Counted from the first letter of the stretch, positions 1 to 12,666 are shown. The stretch: 64,000 bases of DNA from Paramecium tetraurelia (GCF_000165425.1 NW_001799009.1:172633-236632); one strand, 5' to 3'. Notes: a model not told the origin generated them from the sequence alone. A program made the numbers and translations.

Positions 1-161
1 TCATTGCCATACAATTCCACGCCACCATGATATAATTTGATTGCATCTGGATCATAGAAAGATTAGTTTTTGGCAGAGAAATGTCGAATCTAGCATAAAG
101 TTAAGGTGTACTTATTCAGTTGTCCAATAGTCTGGACATTAGAACTCCAAGTAATGCCCAT
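1..161 (-). CDS. N-terminal fragment of an unrecognised protein, cut by the window edge
   Basis: On the minus strand an ATG at 161-159 opens a frame that runs to base 1 without TGA, using TAG and TAA as glutamine. It begins MGITWSSNVQ and continues to HGGVELYGN at the edge. About 53 residues are visible, with no signal peptide or membrane segment. The start lies 31 nt from the divergent start of the TLC gene at 193, so the two probably share a very short promoter region. I do not recognise the family; the rest lies outside the window. Confidence 0.5.
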
Positions 162-192
162 TGGGAAACTTAACTTTTATATTCATTTAATA

Positions 193-1040
193 ATGTAATA
201 ATGGGATTTAGTAAATGAATCAAGTGATTAGTTACGATTGTTTAGTTATTGTTTTATAGTGTGGAGTGCTTTATTTATACTTTGCTACGATAGAATCAGA
301 TTGAATAACCTTAGTTCCAAAAAGCAAATCGATGTTTTCAACCGAGTCGTCTCAATTTTACACGGTCAATTCACTTTTTGGGGATCACTCATAGTTATAC
401 TTTCTCAGACCCCTTACCAATTATAGGAAATGAATTCCTCTGAAATGCAATTCGTTATGATCGTCAGCGCAGGTTATTTTGCATACGACGTCATAATTTG
501 CACTTATTTCGATTTGTATGACTATTGGCTGATATTCCATCACATAATTAGTTTGATGGCTTTTGGAGAAAGCATTCTGAACAAAAAATATGGACATATT
601 ATTATATGTAAATAGTTATACTGATAAAACTATATAGTCGGTATGTTCATCACTGAAATATCTAATTTGCCTATGCATTTGAGACATATTTTGGGTTGTT
701 TCGGATTAAGACAAACAAAGATATATGAATCAATCGAATTACTCTACTTCTCACTCTTCTTAATATTTAGAGGTATCTTGAGTCCGGTCTTACTAATCAG
801 AACCTATGAGGACCTACATGCACCCTTATTGATTAAAATCTCTGCATCTGGATTGCTATTGTACTCAGTCTATTACATCATAGAGTAATTAAAAATTCTA
901 CATCTATTTTTAGAATGATCAAAATTACTTAAAGAAAAGTCAGATCATATAGAGATCGGAAGAGAAGAAATCTCACTATGTATTGGTTTGCTCAGAATCC
1001 CCTACTACCAACACACAAATATGTAGACTCCATATTATGA
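193..1040 (+). CDS. TLC-domain (TRAM/LAG1/CLN8, TMEM56-like) membrane protein
   Basis: Three exons with introns at 608-637 (30 nt) and 885-913 (29 nt) give 262 residues. The start ATG-TAA-TAA at 193 is the only in-frame ATG before the first hydrophobic segment. The protein has about six hydrophobic helices, with a Tyr-rich stretch followed by LIFHHIISLMAF around residue 110-125, typical of the TLC domain where a His pair sits near the start of a helix. TLC proteins act in the ER or plasma membrane in lipid sensing or synthesis, but this branch (TMEM56-like) lacks the full ceramide-synthase signature, so substrate is unknown. The C-terminus is basic (RKVRSYRDRKRRN), probably cytosolic. A model without the second intron would stop at 916-918. 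Confidence 0.75.
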
Positions 1041-1161
1041 TAATATTAATAAGAAACTATATCTATTATTATAAATGTTCTTATAAAAATGGGTGGTCTA
1101 AATCTGCTGATTTAACTGAAATTAATAGTTCTTTGCTAGATAAATATTTTTATTTTGTTTG

Positions 1162-2601
1162 ATGAATAAATTTACTTTAAAATTTGATGATAAAATATTA
1201 GAAGAATAATATTAAAAAGTTAAACTGTCTAAAATTAGAAAACCCATTTATTTGGGACTGTTGTTACTAAGTTTTTGCATGATGAGTTCAAATGCCATAT
1301 TAAGTTTGTTTACTTCACAATAACAGACCGTAAAAGCATACATCAATTATTCTTACCTTATATTTATGGTCTTCTAAGCCCTAATTGTATACAAGAGACC
1401 TTATCTAATCAGATACTTATTGGTAATATCAAATATTGCCACAGGGTTGTTGCAATTCAATTTTAATGAATCAACACCAGCCTAAATTTACTATGACTAA
1501 AGTTCTTCATTTACTTAATTACAAGCAGTTGCATACTTCATTTCTGATTTCAAAGATGGAGTAATTCAAGTTTTAGCCTTGCTCGTTATGCGATTGATAA
1601 TGACTTCAATGAAAATAGGAAATGTAGATTTGCAGACAATTTTAATAGGAATTGCCTCTACCTCTTTTATTCTTGTCACACTCTATGTAAACGACTAGAA
1701 TTCAAGAAAGGAATTCTTAGGGAGCATTTAAGAAGATTTGTGGGATCATTCCTTAGCCATCCTCATTAAAAAGCCTCATTTCAGAGTTTAATACAATAAG
1801 GAATATATGAAAATAGATTTAATTTCCTCCCACCAATTATGTGATTTCCCAGGCTATGATGAAAATATTTGCGAAGGTTGTAATGGTAGATAGATTTTAC
1901 ATTTATATTAATACAATAAAGTTAATTTATCTGATTTTATTCTAGAATAGGCTTAAACAATCTAAAATTCAATCAAAGTTCAATACAAGCATCACTCACT
2001 TTAATTGAGAATAGTTTGTGTAGGAATTAAGAATTTGAATATTGTTGTCATTTATGAAAAAGCAAGAGCAGATGTAAGTGAATAAATAGTGCCTATTAAA
2101 TTGAAAAATTTAATTTTTCAATATATTTAATCTTAATCTCAAAGAACTATTTATTAAAGGTTATTTAATCAAGGTTTATTATCAATTTTGTTAATTAATA
2201 AAATGAAATTAAAAGAAGTGGAAATTACTAAAATGTTTAAAAAATTGAATAAATAGTTTAAATATACTATGAAACCTCTTAAAATACTGCCGAAACATGT
2301 TAACTTTAAATTTTATACTTATTCTTCCTAATTGAAAATATTTTTGGTTTAAATCTTTCAAATATTTGATTAAATCTCGAAAAAGAGAGTATCGATATTA
2401 TTTCAAGATTTAGAGGATTGCAATTTAATGCAGATTAAATTTAAACAAAGTTAAGAAAGAAATCTGAACCTCCTATTTCTTAGCTTTTATAGCAAAAATA
2501 TTTTTATATAACAGATCAAACCTCTCTTGTTGTTTAATGAGCTGAATTTAGATTTGCAGATACAATTTAAAAAACACATACCATACTAACTAATTTATTG
2601 A
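1162..2601 (+). CDS. multi-pass membrane protein with long soluble tail, ciliate family of unknown function
   Basis: A single exon of 479 residues under the ciliate code, starting MNKFTLKFDD. Four to five hydrophobic segments lie in the first about 165 residues (one begins near KPIYLGLLLLSF), followed by about 310 soluble residues without a domain I can name. The layout, a membrane block followed by a linker and soluble region, resembles the N-terminal half of ciliate sensor histidine kinases such as the one at 53097-50316, but there is no His box, ATP-binding G box or receiver domain. It could be a catalytically empty relative or an unrelated membrane protein. It is convergent with the next gene; only 22 nt separate the stops. 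Confidence 0.6.
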
Positions 2602-2623
2602 TTTAAAATAAAATATATATATT

Positions 2624-4217
2624 TCAAAAAATCTTCTAATCTTTTTATAATATTGTATCATCCTCTCCAAAATTTAGAGTATTTATTCTGGTGTCAATAT
2701 TTGTTTAAACCATCCTAAAAGTGTGAGGCATCAGTAATTTTGAAGCTCGGTTTTAAGGCAGCGATCGAATCTTTAATTCAAGTTGTTGACTCTCCACCAA
2801 CTTTTCCCTTTAATTTTTATATTGTTGGTATGCTACATAAAAAAGAATTGAGAGGAGAAACACTGCTAAAATGTAAAATAAATAATAAATTGAAATAATA
2901 AAGGGTTTTTGGTTGAAGTGCACCATAAATTCCTTTTATTTCCAACCTTAATTTGTTCGATAGGTTAATTTAAACTTTTTTTCTATTTATTTTGAATCAG
3001 CTAAAAATTGATATAAAATTATGATACTTTCTATAAAGCACTTAATCTAATAGGGCTAAAGATGTGGTTGAATTTGAAATAAATATTTAGATGTAGTTCC
3101 ATAGATATAATTATCAGCTAAAACAAATTATTTAACCGAAGTTAACACAAAAGGAATTGCAGTTTCTTTTTCCTAATAATAAATAAGAAAATGAGTATGA
3201 AATCCCTGAACTAGTAGAACCTCCTCGTTTACTTCAACATCAACAATCTTATTAGAAATGTTGAATCTGGCAACAGAACCCCACTTCTTATTAAGTAACT
3301 CAATGTTGAATTAGATTATATAATGCTGATTTTTGGTTTTGTAGGCAACAAAGACAAAGCTATCACTATTAATAGTTAGAGCAATTCCATCAGTTTTGGG
3401 ACCAATATTCTTCAAAAGAAGTTTGCTCATAACTTTTTGATTTTTAATAGTCAAATCAATAACCATCACTCCGTTTATTCTACACAGTACATAAAGTATA
3501 TAATTAGTATCTCTTAACTTTGAAATAGAAAAATCTCTAAAATCAACAGCTGATAAACCTATGGATTATTTATCTAATATGTAAGACTAGTAATCTTGAT
3601 TTATTAAATAAATTTCTAAGCCTTCTGATCCAATAGCAGAAAATAAATAATAATCAATTATTTCAGAATAATACCTACTTTATCTACTTTACCAATTCCG
3701 AATTTCTCCTTAATTTTTTGTGTTTCTAAAATCTAAGTAGTGAGCATAGTCAGGATATGCTAAAATTAGATATTCAGTAGATCCAATAAGTTAAGGCAGT
3801 GAAACCTACTCATGTGTGAAATTAAAAGAATAAATTTTTGAGGTTTCATCTATTAAACTAATATGGAAAAGATGATTATTCATTGTTAATCCGTAAATTT
3901 CACTTTGTCCTAGGATCACCACATCGATCAAAAGATCAGAGTCTTCGACTATTGAATCATTATTTAATTAGTCAGAGGGTAGTTAAAATGTTTATCCTTC
4001 TGTTAATAATGTTCGATTTGAGAGATAACAAAACTAAGAGTTATTGATTAATTAATTATCGTCACTAGGTTAATTTTAATCAATACTCGATCTGAACAAG
4101 CTAAGCTTCCAAAGCTTCTCTTACTTCAAATAAGGTCTAAACTTCACCAAACTTAACAAAATAGGATTATATTGCTTTGCTCAGAATAGGAAGGGTTAGA
4201 AAAATGAACAATAGCAT
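2624..4217 (-). CDS. putative type I single-pass membrane protein, frame needs a one-base correction
   Basis: An ATG at 4217 opens a clear signal peptide (MLLLFIFLTLPILSKA). The long downstream frame, with a roughly 400-residue extracellular part rich in beta-strand-like alternation, ends in a transmembrane helix (YLFYILAVFLLSILFY) and a basic cytosolic tail, stopping at TGA 2626-2624. The signal peptide and the long frame differ by one base near 4170, in AGCAAAGCAAT; I found no intron of suitable length, so this is an extra base or a mis-assembled site. With one base removed the product is about 530 residues. No domain recognised. The upstream importin-like gene on the same strand ends 47 nt away. 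Confidence 0.5.
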
Positions 4218-4263
4218 GATTTTAGTAAAAATTACAAATTTATTTTATATTATTAATATACAT

Positions 4264-5702
4264 TCATATATCAAATTCCTATTTAAATAGTAAAGCATAT
4301 TTAGCAACATCATCCTATTTGTAGGATAGTAGTTTCTGAATTACACTAACTCCATCCAGTTTCACAAAAATAATGAAGAATTGGTTAGACTTGTTATCTT
4401 TAGCCTTGATTTCTCCTTTTCTAATGATTTTAATGAGAATTTCTAGTCCCTTCTTAAGATGAATGGAAGCGATTTCTTTTTCATTTGCTATTTCCAACAT
4501 GCTAAGAAGATATTAAATAAGTCCATTTCCAACTAGCCTGCCGACATCCTCATTAGTCCCTTATTGAATCGCATTTCCAATCACTTCTAGGGCATCCCCT
4601 CTTAGATTTTAATTATCATCACTTAATGATCGAAAAAGAGAGACCAAAAAGTTTTAATTCGACAAAACCTTAAACAACGTTTCCGTTGCTGCAAATGTTT
4701 AAATCATATCTCCACTTTTATCTCTGCTTTTAGGATCAACAATCATTCTGATATGAGCAATAAATCCACATTCTAATAAGTATTTAATTTAGTCTTCAGT
4801 TCCATAAAATATGCATTCAAAAATTCGTAGGATCGATACGAAATTGCCCATGGGTAATAGATTAATCAATTAAGGCACTACTCCACTATTAATTAAGGCA
4901 GCAATTCTATTGGGTTCACCATCGATCATATATCCTAACGCCCAAATGGCATCGTTAATCATTTTTAAATTTTGTTGATTGAACTCTTCCATAATTACTT
5001 AGGCAAAAATCTCAAATGCTGATTGTATCTTATCAAACTTAGGACTTGGACGGCCTATACACAAATTAGCCAAACACCATATGTAGATCGATTTGTATTT
5101 GGATTCAATTTTGCTTATTATTTTATCCATACTGCAGGCTTACAGTATAGAATCTCGATATTTCACAGATTCACCAGCCAATTTTCCTAATATAGTTATG
5201 ATTAACATAATCAACTCACTTTAATTACCATCTAGTACACTCATAGACAATTAAAGAATTCCATTTTCCATAATAATTCTTGTTATTTCACTTCTCCCTC
5301 CTGCTAGAATTGAAATGATTTCTAAATAATATTAAAAATATAAACAACATGCAGCTTCTAATTTTAATAAATATGTGCTTCCATATTAGATGATGTGAAA
5401 TAAAATAGGTATGAGCTCATTTTCTTTGGCAATCTCTTACTCAAAATTCTTATGTAATATTGAAAATTTTATACAGCCAACGTTCTCCTTAATTTAATTA
5501 TTGCTTTGTGGCTTTCAATAAAATCCTCTGACCTCAGTGCATTTATGGAGTCCATGACAGTAATATGATCTGCATCCATTCTTAAGATTTAAATTATTTC
5601 ATCCTTCAGCTCTTGACATAGTTACTCCTATTGGACTAAGTCTTCATGGTTAGAATTTTGTTACAATTTTTTAATGCCTCCTAGTTTCTGACTATTTTTC
5701 AT
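4264..5702 (-). CDS. importin alpha-like armadillo-repeat protein
   Basis: Two exons with an intron at 5474-5449 (26 nt) give 470 residues. Repeats of about 42 residues follow the armadillo pattern; the best match is IWALGYMIDGEPNRI..GVVPQLINLL, which parallels importin alpha repeats (the conserved Trp and Gly-Val-Val-Pro-x-Leu motif). Importin alpha proteins carry nuclear localisation signals into the nucleus with importin beta. The N-terminal region here is rich in charged residues but I do not see a convincing Arg-rich importin-beta-binding domain. An alternative start at 5772 opens a different frame with a basic patch (ETRRHQK) that might supply one, but I could not find an intron joining it. 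Ciliates have several divergent importin alphas, so this may be one of them or another ARM protein. Confidence 0.7.
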
Positions 5703-6399
5703 GGTTTTCTTTGTTTAATGTAGGAATAATAGAAGAATTTAATTATTTATCTCCACAGAATAGTTTATTCATAATGAAATATAAATCATATATAATCTTT
5801 TAGTTCTTTCATTACGATGCACATATCAAATAATATATAATTTCAATTCAATCCAATTGAATAATTGTATCATTCTTACTGACTACAAAATCGTTTGTTT
5901 CTCCCAGATTAAAAAGCATTTTGATTGGCATTTCTGTATTTTATACTACTAGATTCTCAGTAAATGTTATGTTTTCAAAGATGCAACATTTTTTGTTATC
6001 ATATACATGGAATGATAAAAATAACAATAATATGATATATTATCATTTCAAATCAGGTTCAAGAAAGACTTTCATTAGGACTAATATATTTTTTGCTTTG
6101 ATTGATATTTTAGGATTGCTTTTCAGGCTATTCAGATTATTCAATTAGAGATTATATTACATTACTCACCCTATATACCTTATCTGTAATCATTGTAGTT
6201 CTTTGAATTAAATTTTGAGTTCATCACTTCCAAATTATGATTACTTATTTAATCAATATAATAAAAACTGAAATAATATAATTATCATGGCAATAATAAT
6301 TTTTTGATTGCAACAGATAATCTCTGGGTATTCTATCTACATTCTTCCTGCAAATTGCATTCTGAGATTTTATATTTCTACTTTATGGAATACATAAAC
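5703..6399. other. gap between genes with one weak plus-strand reading frame
   Basis: Between the importin-like start and the ligase stop. A plus-strand frame free of TGA runs from about 5870 to 6271, with an ATG at 5969 (100 residues, hydrophobic middle IFFALIDILGLLFRLFRL). Codons and composition are not clearly coding, no intron or neighbour supports it, and the TGA at 6269-6271 is its only landmark. It may be a small membrane protein or a decayed fragment; I do not call a gene. Confidence 0.3.
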
Positions 6400-9063
6400 T
6401 CAATTAGTTTTGTGAACTCTTCCCCTTGACCCAAGTCTCTTGTTTATTGGGAATTCAATACGCACTAAGATTAAACTTTGTAAATATACTTTAGCAATAA
6501 GATCTTAAACGACCTGTAAATCATTCTTTTCAAGGTTGAATCTATCTTGTGGATAACTCATTGGTATAATCTTTTGTAAATGGAACTTTTGAAAGTATGA
6601 ATCTTTCGCTTTGAATCCTGTGTACAGTGCGAGGTTTTTCATGCAAACTTAAGTTTTATAAAGAACATCATTCCCCAATAGAATATGATCGTCTCTAACC
6701 AATAAACGATTTAGGATAGTGATTGCATAATCATAACAAAAGGGTGTGTTTTAAATATTGCTCTCCTACACAGGAAAAGTGAATCCCACGTTGTAGATTT
6801 TGATAGAAACTCCTTTCTTGAGAGCAATGTCAGTCTAAATAGCTTTCACATGATCGATCATATATAATAGAGTGTGAGGAACACAATTTCGATCGACGAA
6901 CAACACAGCCTTTTCATTATTGGAATTGATAATTTCATTAATCTTTTTATGGAATTCTTGCAAAAAAGCATCTTTGATATACATAAACACCTTTTGGAAT
7001 TAGATTGCCAATGAATCTGTGTTGTCTCCCAACTTATCTTTTATTAATTGAAGTGTGACTTCATCAGCACAAATGTCATAAAAAGGATAATCCTTATAAT
7101 TCTATTTTAAATAGTCAACCAAGGTAGATTTGCCAGAACCAGGTATCATTAATGGATAGATGATTACTATTTTTTTTTAAGGCTTAACATCCTCATCAGA
7201 TTCTTCTAAGTCTAGATCGTCTTAATCTTCTATTTATGGCTATTCTGCACATTCAAATTATTTGATTATAGCCTCCAACTTTTGTAAGTCAAATTCTTCC
7301 AAAACAAAGGTTCTATTTGGAAAATTCTTCTAGCACTCTTTCAAATATACTTAGCCTTTTTCTAGCCATCTCTCCAAACTCAACTATTATACTTTTGGTT
7401 TTGCAGTTGTAAATTGAACACCAAAGGAACTTATAATTGGATTGGAGTCTTAAAATATTTTAGATTATAAATTCTGTAATGATATCTTGAATGCTTCTTA
7501 ATTCATACCCAAGAAAACAAAGATGATGTTAGAGGGTTCTTAATTTTATAATGTTGAATTAACTAAGTAATCATTTAGTTGTTATTCATTATTAATATTG
7601 TATGGTAATTTAGGTATCATATGTAAAATTGAGATCGCTCTTTATGCGAATACCTTTTGATTTCTACACATATATTAGCATTCAACACATTGTATATTAA
7701 GATTATCTTTTAAACTTTGCAACACTTTGTCTTCAAACAGCATTGGCAATGTTAATAGAATCACTCTTACATGACGTTAAAAGTTCTTCTATTTGACCTC
7801 ACCTAACTCATCTATTTCACTCATTTTGTCCTCTTGCATATTTTGAATTTACTCTAGAAAATCTACAAATTTATATCTTATCTTTTCAAAGGGAATTTTA
7901 TTGTTATAAACTTCTTCAAAAGCCAATTTTGAAATATGAAGATAGTACCTTATAGGTTATGGTGGTGCATATTGTTTGATGATGATTTGCAATTCATTCA
8001 GGAATTTCCCTAATTAGACTGATAATTGATAATGCTCATTCAATGTTATCTTTTAGATCAATACTTTCAACATTTCTCTTAATTTTCTATATATTAAATA
8101 TTCCATTGACTTTAATTTACAAAGACTTATAGTTTAGTGATTTCCGATTTAATCCTCAGCCACAATATAAGTAACTGATCCTTCTCCTTCTAATTCCATA
8201 GGCCCTTCTCCTATGAGTTTCGACCATATTGCTAATTGTTTAAGGACAGCTTCATAATTATCAAAGTTTTTGATTGATGAATTTTTTACGAATTGCAAAT
8301 GAAATTATTCACAAATTTACTTAGTTTGCTCGACTGGTAAACAAATATCTGGGGAATTGTTATTAACAATGGCATAAAAGATGAGTTGAAGGTGTGAGTA
8401 CTTTGTTATGTGCTGATAATCAGGATTACCACAATACTCTCCTATCAGAGTATTTTCAGTAAGAAAGGATTTTAAATCATCAAAATTTTATTCTTTAATA
8501 ATTTCCAACCACTATTTTGCAATCAATTTAGCCCACGTATGTCTTAAATCATTATATAAATTTAGATCATCCATTGTTTGAAAGAGAATTGTGCAGTTTT
8601 TACTAGCCACCAACCAATATCCATTTGTAAAACTAATTTGACAGTGTTCACCATTTTCTTTGAATAATTTGTACAAATGAATCTTTTTCCCTTCTTGAAT
8701 GGCTTGTTTGATGGGATGCAAAATATTAAAACATGCTTTCTCATGATACCTCGACAATTTAACATTTTATTATTCCAATTCATAATCAATGTACTTCCTT
8801 TCAAGATCGTAGAACTTTCGCATTCCTCTTCTGCAGATGCGGATAGAATCTTCATGTACTAAAATTGAATTGCCTCTTCTAACATTCGCTAGGAAGAAAG
8901 GATTTTTGAGGTATAGCTTGTCCTCCATTGGACCTTTCTTATGTAATGAAATATCATAAAGTTGGAAGCCAAAAATATCCTATTTTACTAGTAAAATCTT
9001 TTTGTGCTCTTTCATTTTCTATAAGTATTCGGCAGGATCAGAAATGTAAATACCTTGTTACAT
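6400..9063 (-). CDS. tRNA-ligase-like RNA ligase with C-terminal P-loop kinase-like domain
   Basis: One exon, 887 residues. The N-terminal half has the nucleotidyltransferase motifs of T4 Rnl1/fungal Trl1-type RNA ligases in order: motif I KENGE at residue 135 (the Lys that would be adenylylated), a following GYWLVASKN block, motif IIIa LIGEYCGN near 206, motif IV LEGEGSVTYIV near 290 and motif V ISLCKLKS near 312. A low-complexity acidic linker precedes a Walker A motif PGSGKSTLVDYL near 641, as in Trl1 and related enzymes where a polynucleotide kinase-like domain follows the ligase. Such proteins join exon halves after tRNA or XBP1/HAC1-type splicing. I do not see the paired HxT motifs of a cyclic phosphodiesterase domain. 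The family assignment is from motifs only; an RNA-repair role is inferred. Confidence 0.7.
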
Positions 9064-9119
9064 AATTAAATTAATAATTTATGGAGTAATTTTAAAATGC
9101 ATATAAAGAGTTGGGAAAG

Positions 9120-9347
9120 ATGGTCAAAATGAGTACCTTTTACCAGGCATAGAAGAAAGAATAAAAAAACAATGGAAAGCAATAAAAGATAAGTCAAAAA
9201 TCAAAGAAAATTAAAGAAGCTCCATTAGCATCCAGAGAAGAGTTGATGCAAAAACTGAAAAACAAAATAGATTCATTGAAAGCTGACAGAACTACAAAGA
9301 AAGATTATGTACCCCTTAGAAAACAAAGATAATAATAAAAAAAATGA
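9120..9347 (+). CDS. small very basic protein, possibly nucleolar
   Basis: One exon of 75 residues, start ATG 9120 and stop TGA 9345-9347. It is Lys- and Gln-rich, with a central stretch SREELMQKLKNKIDSLKADR that resembles the short helical motif in SURF6/Rrp14 ribosome-biogenesis proteins; the rest is low complexity. The divergent ligase gene starts 56 nt upstream. A 20-nt GT..AG stretch at the start could be mistaken for an intron, but removing it breaks the frame. The SURF6-like link is a weak resemblance, not an assignment. Confidence 0.5.
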
Positions 9348-10158
9348 ATATATATAATTATCTCTAAAGGAAATTATATATTTATTAAATAATATAGTCC
9401 TAAGAAGTATGTCGTGAATGTGATCCTCATTTCTTATATCTGATGAACTAAACCACTTCTAGAGTGTGAGAGATTCGATTTTTGGAGAGAGTTCAAAAAA
9501 GGGGAAAAATCAATTCTTGAGTGACTCTAGAAATCTGTCCTTCTTAAAGAATTTAGTGACAATAGTGCCTCGAATTGATGTCATCATTCCACATATTATT
9601 CTTCAAATCATTCAAAATAATGTGAAAATTATACATTTTTTACATCATATAAAATAGTATATTTCTAAAGTGGCATTTTAAAATAGGAATATTTTTAGTT
9701 CTATTAGATTTTTTACAAACTCCCTTAAATGATGCATCAATTGAATTGCTGCGTTAACTCAAACAAGATATATTCTAAAAACACCTTTTCCTCCAAGTTG
9801 AAAACTCTAATTGATAAGAAAAAATGAAAACTTTTTTCTGGGCTAGATATTTTTATTTTACTGTTAAAATAATTATTATAAAAATATATTTATAATAATT
9901 TATTTAATTGTGATTTTCAGCGTTATTCTTGTATTCAAATTTCAAAAAATTGCTCCATTTGATTCAGATTAATGAGTTTCTAAACCCTCATTTATTAATT
10001 TACAATATACACAATAAATAAAATTAATAAATGACGCTATAAGTTATTGCATATTGAATCACTAGATTTTGAAAATAATATATATTAATGATGAATTATC
10101 GTAATTCAAATCCGACAATATCTTTATTACTCAAATCAATATTAAATACACAAAAAAA
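9348..10158. other. AT-rich gap with one uncertain frame
   Basis: No supportable gene. A plus-strand frame from about 9432 to 9733 lacks TGA and contains plausible codons (for example DSRNLSFLKNLV), but has no ATG near its beginning and no intron that rescues one, so it is either a decayed fragment or chance. The rest is AT-rich with short homopolymers. Confidence 0.3.
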
Positions 10159-10532
10159 ATGTAAAGGAAGCAGTAATACGAAAGTGATTTCAATAATTTT
10201 TAAGAAGCCAACAAAGTTTCACTTGATTAAATGTACTATAAACAAGACCTTAATGAAAAACACAAAGAGACATGCCTCAAAAATGCCAAGACTTTTGAAT
10301 TGTTTGCCACCTGTAAGAATTCTAGATTTATGTAGGTATGGAAAGACATGAGGGCAAAATAGATAATATTGCTAAATACCTCTCGATGAAGATGCTCTTT
10401 ATTGAAAAATAAGCACTACAATGCTATAAAGTAAACACAAATGACAGAGAATACGAAAGTTGCCATCAAAGAGTTGAACAGCAGCTTCATGATGTCTACA
10501 GTGAATACTACCAAGGTTTACTTCACCTTTGA
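10159..10532 (+). CDS. small CX12C cysteine protein, CHCH-like
   Basis: Two exons (10159-10312 and 10336-10532) around a 23-nt intron give 116 residues. Four Cys are the main feature: TC(x12)TC in the first helix-like block and QC(x12)SC in the second, each with amphipathic charged helices. That layout recalls twin-cysteine helical hairpin proteins of the mitochondrial intermembrane space (CHCH and small TIM families), though those usually have CX9C or CX3C. The intron falls inside the codon for the second Cys, which supports the splice model. A second protein of the same pattern lies at 22720-22406. An earlier start is possible, but ATG 10159 is the first in frame. Confidence 0.6.
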
Positions 10533-11343
10533 CTTCATATATATTTTTTTATTAATAACCGATTACCCAAATCTTATTTTCCATTATTTCACTTTATAAA
10601 AATTTTTACATTTTTATATAATTATAATAATTTTCTCTCAATAAACGAAAAATATTCTCTAATAATTTATACAATTTAATTAAATTCATTCATATGATCT
10701 AAGCAATTAATAAGGGTTTTATTCATTCATGAATATAGATAATCAAGTATAGGAATAAATATCTTCCATCATTATCTAATGTAAAATAGCCTAAAAATGA
10801 TATTCTGTAATTTTTCGAAAATAATTGAATGTTCAAGTTTCTTCATCTTCGGATGTATCATTGTAGAATTACTCTTTCTTTAAATAATTTCAAATTATTC
10901 TATAGAAATCACTTTTATATTAATTTTGTATCAAATTTAACTAATATTCTTCTAATTTTATTCCTTTGCTTGTTATTTTGTAACTTAAAATTTTCTATCT
11001 GTAATTTAAAAAGCCATTCATAACTTAAATTAAATAAATATGTAGTTTTATATCTAACGAGATTTGATTTTTGATGAAATTTTGGATTTATAAGAAGATA
11101 AAAGTAACATAATATTGCTGAATTTTCTTTCTATATCTAAGATTTCAAAATGGAAGATTGCCTCTTGAATTACCCAAAAAGTGTTAATTTAAAACAATAG
11201 TCTATTTAAATATATTACACATTCTCATACTTTAACATCATTTTATAGAATTGATTATTGTATATATATATATTAAGAAATTTAAGTTTTGAATTAAGAA
11301 TACCTTTTAGTAATGATTATTCAAGTCCTAATTAATAGAATAA
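10533..11343. other. AT-rich gap, no gene seen
   Basis: About 800 nt of AT-rich sequence. A short plus-strand frame at 10829-11023 is Leu/Asn/Phe-rich in the way AT-rich noncoding DNA translates. A start-like ATG at 11150 reaches TGA after about 35 codons. Nothing is supportable. Confidence 0.5.
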
Positions 11344-11919
11344 TCAAAATATTTCAACTGATCTTTCACTTTAATCCCATTTAGCTATAGTGATGGATGG
11401 TTTGCACTCAACTTTGTTCTAATTGTAACTGGGTTATTCAATATTTGATTTTTGTCTTCTACAACGAGGTACAATCTTATAATTGAGCTTAGTTTTCTCT
11501 TATGGGTAGCGAATGCTCAAGAAGCATTTCTCGATTTATAAACCTATTGTATCTTTTATTTCAACAGGTTTTTGATGTTTTTTAGACTTTCTCATGATGG
11601 GTGTTGCTGATTGAGTCCTTGATGTGTGACTGCGAGATTCAGTTTATTTATATTTCAGATTGGCCAGACTCTTAATTTGAGGGGCTTCTTTGATTTAAAC
11701 ACGAGCACTGAAAATTCTAACTTTCTTCGGTAGATATGTTTCTTCTAAGATTTTTTATTTATTCTCGATGCTTCGCCTTATTTGAGATATTTGGTCTGAG
11801 TTTTATTAAATATTTTGGCTTGTTTCTCTTTAACAAGACACAGATTATTCAAATGGTTAAAAATTAAATTGTCTTCCACTTGGAGTCCAAATGTTATGGA
11901 AACTATTCCAGAGAGACAT
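11344..11919 (-). CDS. hypothetical basic protein, 191 residues
   Basis: One exon from ATG 11919 to TGA 11346-11344. The protein is rich in Lys, Arg, Ser and Gln, with no membrane segment; it looks mostly disordered (for example TESRSHTSRTQSATP) with a short helical stretch around residues 35-65. I do not recognise it. The frame stays open upstream to an ATG at 12015, which would add 32 residues, but that start would leave only 3 nt to the divergent TMEM147 start at 12019, so I prefer 11919. Confidence 0.6.
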
Positions 11920-12018
11920 ACGATTTTATTTGAAATGCTTACGCGTCTAACTAGGTTTGTCTTGAACTTGTAAAGTCAATAATTTAGTAATCTTTAAATC
12001 AAATAATTATTACATTTA

Positions 12019-12666
12019 ATGGCATTTTCACATTTGATAAATTGTCTTTTGCTAGCATTTGGACCTTTCTTTGTTGTGTACAAAGCAAGATCACTGTAAG
12101 ATTGATGTATTAATTCTAGTGCTGAGCAAGGAGCCTACAAGACTGTATTGATTAGCATTTTAGGATGTTTGCTGACATAATTTTGTAAATTGTTTCTGTT
12201 GGCCTCTTTGTCGGTGATTACTGAATAATTGATTCACGTAAGGGATGGCACTTAAATTGTAGATTAAATTGCTGTTCGATTTGATCGATTGCTATGGAAT
12301 CATCTTAGTAGCAAAATAAAAGACTAATATCGATGATAAAATAAGCAGAGTATTTGCAATTGCAATTGGGTGGGCATTGATGGATTGTGTGATGAAACAC
12401 CTCTTCACTTTCATTCCAAATGCTACAACTGACGAGTTTACATGGACATTCATTTTGAGAGGATTCACAGCCAATTTAGAGTTTGTATATACATTATTTT
12501 AAATTAGTTTGAAACCTTGTTCTTGGTGGGACTACTGCAATCAAAAAACAAAATTAGTTATGCTTTGATCTTGTTAAAGGTTCTTGTGCTCCCCAATTTC
12601 CAAGATATCATCACCAGAGGAGGATTGTCTTCAGCATACATGCTTGTGTCTAGATTTGTTATATGA
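12019..12666 (+). CDS. TMEM147: TMEM147 family ER membrane protein
   Basis: Four exons (introns 12096-12119, 12238-12262, 12485-12507; 24, 25 and 23 nt) give 191 residues, close to the about 220 of animal TMEM147. It starts MAFSHLINCLLLAFGPFF, matching the family's N-terminal helix with its Asn-Cys and Pro, and has the conserved block FDLIDCYG..LVAK followed by IGWALMDC, equivalent to DLIGL..ALGWA in animals. About seven hydrophobic segments are visible. TMEM147 sits in the ER with the Nicalin-NOMO complex and associates with the Sec61 translocon; the SEC61 gamma gene at 31833-31583 is in the same window but not adjacent. All three introns preserve frame and conserved residues. Confidence 0.85.

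Noticed and set aside
8512..8862. Three overlapping frames on both strands that look like separate small genes
   Set aside because: They lie inside the RNA ligase gene around motif I; only the ligase frame has homology and codon character.
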